A stretch of DNA of 10,763 nt from Nitrososphaerales archaeon (lineage in GTDB: Archaea; Thermoproteota; Nitrososphaeria; Nitrososphaerales; UBA57): positions 1 to 10,763 of the forward strand of contig JAKUSK010000025.1 in NCBI GenBank assembly GCA_022449325.1, written 5' to 3'. This document shows positions 6,176 to 10,763 of this stretch, piece after piece. Both the position numbers and the translations under genes were made by a program. The notes under the pieces were generated by a model. It did no database searches and was not told the origin of the DNA. It worked only from the letters and a program-made list of their open reading frames with translations. Every line of letters starts with the position of its first letter. Positions within the stretch are counted from its first letter, which is position 1.

Positions 6176-6877
6176 ATGCCGAATACTAAAGATGAAATTT
6201 CTATTTGCCTTATTGAACCACAATATCCTATTAATCTTGGTTATGTAGCTCGAATTATGAAAAATTTCGGCTTCCATAATCTCTTAGTTGTTAACTCTCA
6301 AGTTAATATTGAAGAAGCACGTCCTTTTGCATCTCATGCAGTTGACCTTCTTGAGAATATTAAAAACATTGAGTTTGACGATCTAAATAATTTTGATACT
6401 TTGATTGCAACTACGGCAATAACAAGTCATCGTGGTCTTAGTCCTCGTCAAAGTATTGACGTTTCAGATATTCGTTCATCTATCAAAGATCTGGGTAAAA
6501 AAATTTGTATTATATTTGGACGAGATACTACTGGTCTAACTAACAACGAAATGCAATCAATTGATTTTATTATCAATATTCCTACAAGTTCTGAATATCC
6601 TACACTTAATATTAGTCATGCTTTGTCTATTGTTCTTTATGAATTAACAAATTACGAGCTCGTTGAACGTGATATTGCTACTAAACATGAAGTTAACCGA
6701 ACCGTTGAAGCATATTCTGATATTGTAAAGACACTTAATTTACCCTCTCATAAAATTAATTTAGTAGAAACCAGCTTCTTTAATATTCTTAAACGTTCAA
6801 AACCTTCTCCACGAGAAAATAGTATTCTATTAGGTCTGGCCCAAAAAATTAAATTACATCTTGAAAAAAAATTCTAG
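6176..6877 (+). CDS. trmJ: SPOUT-class tRNA/rRNA 2'-O-methyltransferase, TrmJ type
   Basis: A 233-residue TrmH/SpoU-superfamily enzyme with an alpha/beta-knot fold. Motif 1 is EPQYPINLGYVARIMKNFGF at residues 14-33 with Asn20, Gly22 and Arg26. Motif 2 is IFGRDTTGLTNNE (113-125), which supplies the SAM-binding GR-x-x-x-GL-x-N. Motif 3 is YPTLNISHALSI (141-152), completing the trefoil knot. Start of the domain directly at the N-terminus and a C-terminal helical extension are the TrmJ arrangement; in bacteria and archaea TrmJ makes 2'-O-methylation at tRNA position 32. A 39-nt gap separates it from hemK2; ATTATTAATT at 6151-6160 and GTGA at 6161-6164 are possible but weak expression signals. Its stop codon overlaps that of the convergent gene. 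The exact target nucleotide is inferred from family. Confidence 0.9.
   Translation: MPNTKDEISICLIEPQYPINLGYVARIMKNFGFHNLLVVNSQVNIEEARPFASHAVDLLENIKNIEFDDLNNFDTLIATTAITSHRGLSPRQSIDVSDIRSSIKDLGKKICIIFGRDTTGLTNNEMQSIDFIINIPTSSEYPTLNISHALSIVLYELTNYELVERDIATKHEVNRTVEAYSDIVKTLNLPSHKINLVETSFFNILKRSKPSPRENSILLGLAQKIKLHLEKKF
6864..6871 (-). terminator. T-tract terminator for the Trm11-like gene
   Basis: Eight consecutive A on the plus strand give an eight-T run in the minus-strand transcript, starting 2 nt after the stop codon of the Trm11-like gene. Archaeal polymerase terminates at such T-rich tracts without a hairpin. The run lies inside the last codons of trmJ. Confidence 0.5.
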
Positions 6878-8040
6878 TTCTTTTTTAGTAACCATATCTC
6901 TCTCAGAACTTTTTGATCTCCTGATTGTTTCATCACAAATGGCTGTTCATCAAGTCTTTTATCCAACCTAAATCCAGCTTTTTTTAACATCTTTCGAAAA
7001 CTAAATGTGATGTATCTGTTATCTCTTGTTCTGATTCTAGGCGTCACTATACACACTTTCCCATCGTTCTTCAAAACCCTATGCATGGCAAGTAATGACT
7101 TTTCATAAACTGATTTTGATCTTTTTAATTCCTCTTCGGCCATTTCATAGTTCGGACTACTTTTAAAATTTGGCAATAAAATTGGTTCTGTGACTATTCC
7201 ATCGATTGATAATGAATTTACACAAGAAAGTTTTTCTGCATTATCTTGTTTAATATATTTCATTTTATTATTTAATTCATATTCCTTCATTATCCATAGT
7301 AAATTCTTCTTCGTTCCAGATACACACTCTTTTCTATTATCAATCCCAATTACTTTATATCCTTGTATTATTGATTCAATTAGGAAAGTTCCTGTTCCAC
7401 AAAATGGATCTAAAATTGTTTTTCCCTTCTCAAATCCTAACATATTAACTAACATTCTTGCCGTTCTTGGCGATAAGCTAATTCGAGAATCCTGATATGG
7501 CCTATTTAAATCTCGGTCAATAAAATTAGAAGATTTTATACTCATTATATTTTCTGCTACATAGTACTTATCTTTGTTTTTTCCTATCAATATTTTTACT
7601 GATCCCGTTCTTTCTTTATCTACTGATAACTCGATAAAATTCTCTGACTTCATGTTATTTCTGATAAATTTTGTTTTCTTTGAATTTTCTTTTATTAAAT
7701 TCGATAAACCGTTTTGTAACTCATTATAAATATTTATATCAATTACTTCATCTGAGTAATAGCTTACATTCCATTGTTGTTTGTCATCTAACATAATTAC
7801 TGTTCCGTCATCTCTTATTTTCTCTAATATTACTTCTAACGATTTACTTTCACAGATAATTCTGCCTATTTTATATACGCCACCGAGCTTTACTAATTCA
7901 TCTTTATTTTCCGTTTTTAAGATCACAAATGTTTCATTTTTTTCTATTATCTGGAAATTAGTATTTGATTTAGATAATATTGTTATTAATTCTGCTTGAG
8001 ATAGAATGCCATTGACTAGTACTATTAGAAATCTATCCAT
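6874..8040 (-). CDS. Trm11-like THUMP/SAM-dependent RNA methyltransferase with altered motif IV
   Basis: From the ATG at 8040 the protein has 388 residues. The N-terminal part (about 1-170) is divergent and fits a THUMP-type RNA-binding region. RDLNRPYQDSRISLSPRTARML at about 176-197 is typical of the archaeal Trm11 (tRNA G10) family. The SAM motif DPFCGTGTFLIE is at 211-222 and the ribose-binding acid is in GIDNR. The catalytic motif IV, usually DPPYG, reads TEPILLP (284-290). Similar TEP-x-L-x-P forms exist in some Trm11-like proteins, so this may be a subfamily rather than a dead enzyme. A C-terminal beta hairpin region follows (FSFRKMLKKAGF). A GTG at 8067 would add nine residues but would put the start inside the TATA element, so ATG at 8040 is preferred. 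Guanosine N2-methylation at tRNA position 10 is the family-based guess. Confidence 0.82.
   Translation of the reverse strand: MDRFLIVLVNGILSQAELITILSKSNTNFQIIEKNETFVILKTENKDELVKLGGVYKIGRIICESKSLEVILEKIRDDGTVIMLDDKQQWNVSYYSDEVIDINIYNELQNGLSNLIKENSKKTKFIRNNMKSENFIELSVDKERTGSVKILIGKNKDKYYVAENIMSIKSSNFIDRDLNRPYQDSRISLSPRTARMLVNMLGFEKGKTILDPFCGTGTFLIESIIQGYKVIGIDNRKECVSGTKKNLLWIMKEYELNNKMKYIKQDNAEKLSCVNSLSIDGIVTEPILLPNFKSSPNYEMAEEELKRSKSVYEKSLLAMHRVLKNDGKVCIVTPRIRTRDNRYITFSFRKMLKKAGFRLDKRLDEQPFVMKQSGDQKVLREIWLLKKN
6881..6886 (+). terminator. T-tract terminator for trmJ and the upstream cluster
   Basis: TTCTTTTTT follows 3 nt after the trmJ TAG and would act as a T-tract terminator for the plus-strand cluster. 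It lies within the last codons of the convergent Trm11-like gene, mirroring the minus-strand tract on the other side of the shared CTAG. Confidence 0.5.
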
Positions 8041-8067
8041 ATTGTATTCCAAATTGTTTAAACACAC

Positions 8068-8078
8068 TTAATTATATC
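8068..8078. promoter_or_regulatory. Shared TATA-like element between the Trm11-like gene and L10e
   Basis: TTAATTATATC is centred about 27 nt upstream of the L10e ATG at 8100, which predicts a leaderless L10e mRNA. Read on the minus strand as GATATAATTAA it is centred about 33 nt upstream of the ATG at 8040, predicting a leader of about 7 nt. It is the strongest TATA-like element in the 59-bp divergent gap, so one element may serve both directions. Position-based inference. Confidence 0.5.
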
Positions 8079-8099
8079 TTTAATCTTGAATATCTTATA

Positions 8100-8597
8100 A
8101 TGAACGGTCGTAATTATCGAGTTCCAAACGGCATGCCCTTGAGTAAGAAATATGCTCCAGGTACTCCTAATGTTAGAATCGCACGTTTTACCACTGGGGC
8201 ACGTAATTCTGATTATGAAGTTAAAATACAATTGGTGGCAAAAGAAAAATGTCAAATTCGTGATAATGCACTTGAAGCCGCAAGAGTTGGCGCAAATAAA
8301 AAAATGAATAAAGTTATTCCTGAAACTAGTTATCAATTATCTGTTAAACTATATCCTCATACTATAATTAGTGAAAATAAAATGATTGCTGCAGCTGGCG
8401 CAGATCGACTACAGGAAGGTATGAGGCGTGCTTATGGAAAACCTGTTGGTCACGCTGCCCGTGTTAATATCGGATCTATAATCTATGAAATTCGCACCTA
8501 TGAAAAACATATTCCTGAAGCCAAACGTGCACTAAAAACCGCGTCTTCAAAGCTTCCTGGATACACTTCTATTGTTGTATCTCCAATTAATCAATAA
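8100..8597 (+). CDS. rpl10e: Large ribosomal subunit protein L10e (uL16)
   Basis: A 165-residue protein of the large subunit, located near the peptidyl-transferase centre and the base of the stalk; archaeal L10e is usually 165-180 residues. The N-terminal YAPGTPNVRIARFTTGAR (about residues 18-35) is the conserved PGxPxxxIxxFxxG segment. The middle has RDNALEAARVGANKKM, and the central AAGADRLQEGMRRAYGKPVGHAARVNIGS (about 98-126) is the family core (GADRxQxGMRxAFGKPxGxAARV). Translation probably starts without a leader. The gene stands alone: it is divergent from the Trm11-like gene and convergent with the ArsR-like regulator, with one base between the two stop codons (8598). Codon use is strongly T-ending with CGT arginine, as expected for a highly expressed plus-strand gene. 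Confidence 0.95.
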   Translation: MNGRNYRVPNGMPLSKKYAPGTPNVRIARFTTGARNSDYEVKIQLVAKEKCQIRDNALEAARVGANKKMNKVIPETSYQLSVKLYPHTIISENKMIAAAGADRLQEGMRRAYGKPVGHAARVNIGSIIYEIRTYEKHIPEAKRALKTASSKLPGYTSIVVSPINQ

Positions 8598-8598
8598 A

Positions 8599-9282
8599 CT
8601 AAATTAAATCTACTGAAAATCTATCTTCTAATCTCTTTACAATAATTTTAATTTCTTTTTCCCTAGTGTTCAATATTTCTGATAATTCTTCAATATCTGT
8701 TGCATCTCTTGAATTCAAGTTTGAATATAAAATTCTCCTCGCTAAATCCTCTTCTAATGATTCTCTTATTACTTGATGAGCAATTTGTAATATTTTCTGT
8801 TTATCTTTTAATAAACCTATTTTCTCATTTTCTATTTCTTCCATCCTTTGTTCAATAAGCTCAAGATTATGTTTTGTCGTTTTTAAAATATCTGTGATTT
8901 CCTTATCTCGTTGAATATATTTCCCCTTACTTTCAGTTGACATCCTGTTTTTTGGTTTAGTTTTATTTGGACCTTTGATATTCTCCATTTTAATTTCCAT
9001 AGAATTTCCCGTTATTCCAATACTCAGGTAAACTGATCTATTTAATTGAAAATATTTTCTATCTGGAGCTGCTAGATTGCTTTTAGCTTTAAATGATTCA
9101 ATTAGTCCGAATTTCTCAAGTAAAAATAAATGTTTCAAGACTGCCTGTTGACTAACTCCTATTTCTTTTGATAATTGTATAAAGTATTTGGGTTCATTTG
9201 CTAACGATTCTAATATTCTACGCCTCGTATCATTTCCTAATAGATCTAGTAATTCCCCTATTTCTTGATTTTCATAACTCAT
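8599..9282 (-). CDS. ArsR-like winged-helix transcriptional regulator with C-terminal coiled coil
   Basis: A 227-residue regulator. Residues 9-65 form the winged helix typical of archaeal ArsR-like proteins: LLGNDTRRRILESLANEPKYF, then the recognition-helix region VSQQAVLKHLFLLEKFGLI (43-61) and a wing ending in PDRKYFQL (73-80). A basic, low-complexity linker at about 100-125 follows, then a probable coiled coil at about 126-165 (heptad-like leucines and isoleucines in ITDILKTTKHNLELIEQRME). The C-terminal 50 residues are helical. No cysteine occurs anywhere, so thiol-based metal sensing is excluded. The coiled coil suggests dimer or oligomer formation. A 17-nt perfect palindrome lies upstream of the gene and may be its operator. 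The target genes are unknown. The gene follows the Ncs6/TtuA-type gene on the same strand after 83 nt. Confidence 0.87.
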   Translation of the reverse strand: MSYENQEIGELLDLLGNDTRRRILESLANEPKYFIQLSKEIGVSQQAVLKHLFLLEKFGLIESFKAKSNLAAPDRKYFQLNRSVYLSIGITGNSMEIKMENIKGPNKTKPKNRMSTESKGKYIQRDKEITDILKTTKHNLELIEQRMEEIENEKIGLLKDKQKILQIAHQVIRESLEEDLARRILYSNLNSRDATDIEELSEILNTREKEIKIIVKRLEDRFSVDLI

Positions 9283-9303
9283 TTAATTTAGTTAGGAATT
9301 TCT

Positions 9304-9314
9304 GATATAAAACT
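9304..9314 (-). promoter_or_regulatory. TATA-like box of the ArsR-like gene
   Basis: On the minus strand TTTTATATC is centred about 27 nt before the ATG at 9282, giving a leaderless transcript. A second element, CTTTTATAG at 9320-9328, could also be used and would place the start about 16 nt upstream of the ATG. Assignment is by position and composition. Confidence 0.45.
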
Positions 9315-9329
9315 CTCACTATAAAAGTT

Positions 9330-9346
9330 AGTAACAAATTGTTACT
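9330..9346. promoter_or_regulatory. 17-nt perfect palindrome, candidate operator
   Basis: AGTAACAA-A-TTGTTACT is an exact inverted repeat with a single central base, in the 83-bp gap between the ArsR-like regulator and the Ncs6/TtuA-type gene. It lies immediately upstream of the regulator's possible TATA boxes, the usual place for an autoregulatory site bound by a dimeric winged-helix protein. It could instead fold as a weak AT-rich hairpin after the upstream gene. The operator reading is favoured because the stem is AT-rich and no T-run follows directly. Confidence 0.45.
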
Positions 9347-9365
9347 TAGTCACATTGATTTGTGT

Positions 9366-10301
9366 CTACAAGTTTGATTTCGTTAACTTTTCTGATAAAC
9401 TAACTGTTTTACATACACTACATGGATTACTCGACGCACTATTTCCACAGATTAAACATGTAACTAATTTCTTAGGATCTAGTTCTATATTTTCCGTAAT
9501 ATCTTCAATCGATTTCATTAAATTAAATTTTATACCTGGGTGATTAATCTCAAGATTGTTTACTATTTCTCTTAATTCATTCCTGATGTTCTCATTCATG
9601 TGTGGACAATCTATAGATTGAAAAGGTAACTTGTTCTGGAAACTATAAAATGCAATCTCATTTTCATAAATCTCCATTAATGGTTTGATTTTCTTAAATT
9701 CAAACCCTTCTTTAGGTCTAGAATACGGTTTTGACTGTTTAATTCTATATACGTCACCACTCAATAGATTTATCATAAAAGTTTGTAACATATCGTCTAG
9801 ATTATGTCCTGTTGCTATTGTATTTACACCGATTTTTTTAGCGGCTAATTCTATACCTCTTCTTCTTAAAGGACCACAAATCGAACACGATGTAGTCTTT
9901 TTATCATCTCTGTTCTCTAAAACGTTGTCTAATGTAAACCCAAATAATTCTTTAAAAGACATATTGACATGTTTTACATCATACTTTTCACATGCTTTTA
10001 TTGCTAGTTCTACTGCCTCCTCTCTATAATTTTTAATTCCTTCATCAATTGTTATTGCAACTAATTCATATTCATTTTCTCTTTGCATTTTTACTAAAAT
10101 ATCAAGTAAAGCTAGACTGTCTTTTCCTCCCGATACTCCGACTGCAATTTTTTCTCCATATCTTAACATTTTATGTTTCTTTATGGCCTTTCTTGCTTTT
10201 TCGATAATTGAACTAGAAAAACAATCTGAACATAACCTCTCTCCTGAATACTTTCTAAAATAAACTGGATCTCCAGAACATTTAGTACATCTATTTTCCA
10301 T
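9366..10301 (-). CDS. TtuA/Ncs6-type tRNA 2-thiouridine synthetase (PP-loop ATPase)
   Basis: A 311-residue adenylating sulfurtransferase that activates a tRNA uridine with ATP and inserts sulfur. All family elements are visible: an N-terminal zinc ribbon with Cys5, Cys8, Cys24 and Cys27; the PP-loop SGGKDS at 57-62; CSICGPLRRR with Cys139 and Cys142; Cys232 in IDCPH; the GHNLDDMLQT segment at about 165-174; and a C-terminal zinc ribbon with Cys282, Cys285, Cys294 and Cys297. In characterised members three cysteines equivalent to 139, 142 and 232 hold an iron-sulfur cluster. The family covers Ncs6/NcsA (wobble U34) and TtuA (U54 in the T loop); the sequence alone does not decide. The sulfur donor is probably a ubiquitin-like SAMP/TtuB protein, not seen here. 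The gene starts with ATG and is divergent from marC. Confidence 0.92.
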   Translation of the reverse strand: MENRCTKCSGDPVYFRKYSGERLCSDCFSSSIIEKARKAIKKHKMLRYGEKIAVGVSGGKDSLALLDILVKMQRENEYELVAITIDEGIKNYREEAVELAIKACEKYDVKHVNMSFKELFGFTLDNVLENRDDKKTTSCSICGPLRRRGIELAAKKIGVNTIATGHNLDDMLQTFMINLLSGDVYRIKQSKPYSRPKEGFEFKKIKPLMEIYENEIAFYSFQNKLPFQSIDCPHMNENIRNELREIVNNLEINHPGIKFNLMKSIEDITENIELDPKKLVTCLICGNSASSNPCSVCKTVSLSEKLTKSNL

Positions 10302-10360
10302 AGTATATCTTATCTATATCTTCTAAATAGATTTATTCTTTAGTATATATTTAATTAGGT
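10302..10360. promoter_or_regulatory. 59-bp divergent promoter region between the thiolase gene and marC
   Basis: The gap is very AT-rich. ATTTATT at 10331-10337 is centred about 27 nt before the marC ATG. On the minus strand CTATTTAG (10323-10330 region) is centred about 26 nt before the thiolase ATG at 10301. Both would give leaderless transcripts from adjacent or overlapping boxes. A further TATATAT at 10344-10350 is too near the marC start to be its TATA box if that ATG is right. No operator-like repeat was seen. Confidence 0.4.
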
Positions 10361-10763
10361 ATGACTTACCTTGCAGACATTAATCTCATAATTTTTCTTC
10401 AATCATTGATCACACTTCTAGCTATTCTTGACCCTGTCGGTAACATCCCTGTTTTCTCATCATTAACTAATAAATTATCTAAAAAAGAACGCATTTCAAC
10501 TGTTAACAAATCTGCAATCATTGCAACTTTTATTTTGCTTGGTTTTGGCTTCTTCGGTGAATATCTACTAATTCTACTTGGAATTACTATGAACGATTTA
10601 AAATTAATTGGTGGTCTAGTTTTACTTATCTTTTCCATTGATTATGTTCTTGGTCGTAATACTAATTATCTTCAAAAAAATTCCGAAACTAATCTAGCAG
10701 TATTCCCTCTTGCAATTCCAATACTTGCTGGTCCGGGTAGTATTAGCTTTGTTCTTGTTATGT
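10361..10763 (+). CDS. MarC family (UPF0056) integral membrane protein (partial, C-terminus cut by window edge)
   Basis: The first 134 residues of a protein that is usually about 200-215 residues long. The N-terminal helix leads into LDPVGNIPVF (residues 23-32), the hallmark of MarC/UPF0056 proteins, and the second-half signature PLAIPILAGPGSI appears at 116-128. Hydrophobic helices are at about 7-25, 50-72, 82-97 and 112-134. The function of the family is not settled; the early link of MarC to multiple antibiotic resistance in E. coli has not held up, and transport of an unknown small molecule is the usual guess. The frame runs past the window end without a stop. The ATG is most likely read without a leader. 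Confidence 0.9.
   Translation, partial: MTYLADINLIIFLQSLITLLAILDPVGNIPVFSSLTNKLSKKERISTVNKSAIIATFILLGFGFFGEYLLILLGITMNDLKLIGGLVLLIFSIDYVLGRNTNYLQKNSETNLAVFPLAIPILAGPGSISFVLVM

Noticed and set aside
8065..8067. GTG start adding nine residues to the Trm11-like protein
   Set aside because: The extension has no family resemblance and the start would lie in the TATA-like element. The family N-terminus fits the ATG at 8040.
8058..8336. Minus-strand open frame overlapping L10e
   Set aside because: It is the complement of the conserved L10e gene and its translation has no recognisable features.
1..10763. CRISPR array, insertion sequence, phage or defence-system genes
   Set aside because: No regularly spaced repeats, transposase motifs, terminal inverted repeats or effector domains were seen; nearly all sequence is accounted for by housekeeping-type genes.

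Overview
The window is a compact, AT-rich stretch of archaeal chromosome. The domain is clear from the gene content: ribosomal protein L21e, RNA polymerase subunit F (Rpb4), a DUF655 protein, KsgA/Dim1, a HemK2/Mtq2-type methyltransferase, a TrmJ-type SPOUT methyltransferase, a Trm11-like THUMP methyltransferase, L10e, an archaeal ArsR-like regulator and an Ncs6/TtuA-type thiolase. Several start codons have TATA-like boxes about 26-27 nt upstream, as expected for leaderless archaeal mRNAs. The L21e-rpoF-DUF655-ksgA-hemK order is a euryarchaeal arrangement. The low GC and the presence of a nickel superoxide dismutase make a planktonic euryarchaeon (Marine Group II/III, Thermoplasmatota) a reasonable but unproven guess.

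Layout. Minus strand, 1-2284: an FtsX/MacB-type ABC permease (cut by the left edge), tRNA-Leu(GAG), an aldo/keto reductase, and a bacterial-type Ser/Lys S26 protease that fits the Ni-SOD maturation protease SodX. Plus strand, 2324-6877: Ni-SOD, an aquaporin, L21e, RpoF, DUF655, KsgA, HemK2 and TrmJ, tightly packed with one larger gap (4129-4272) that carries a promoter. Minus strand, 6874-8040: the Trm11-like protein. Plus strand, 8100-8597: L10e. Minus strand, 8599-10301: the ArsR-like regulator and the Ncs6/TtuA-type enzyme. Plus strand, from 10361: a MarC-family membrane protein cut by the right edge.

Two themes stand out. First, there is an oxidative-stress island: Ni-SOD and its predicted maturation protease are divergent across only 39 bp. 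Ni-SOD is followed 7 nt later by an aquaporin whose predicted selectivity filter (His, Ile, Ala, Arg) resembles plant tonoplast-type aquaporins, which suggests that the H2O2 made by the dismutase may be let out of the cell. Second, most of the rest serves translation: rRNA dimethylation, release-factor methylation, two or three tRNA modifications, two ribosomal proteins and a tRNA.

The genome is very compact. Divergent genes share promoter regions of 39-59 bp, one convergent pair shares a CTAG for both stop codons flanked by T-tracts in both directions, and another convergent pair is 1 nt apart. Codon choice depends on strand: plus genes favour T-ending codons and CGT/CGA arginine, minus genes favour A-ending codons and AGA/AGG. 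This suggests a replication-linked strand skew. No CRISPR array, insertion sequence, phage gene or obvious new defence system was seen.
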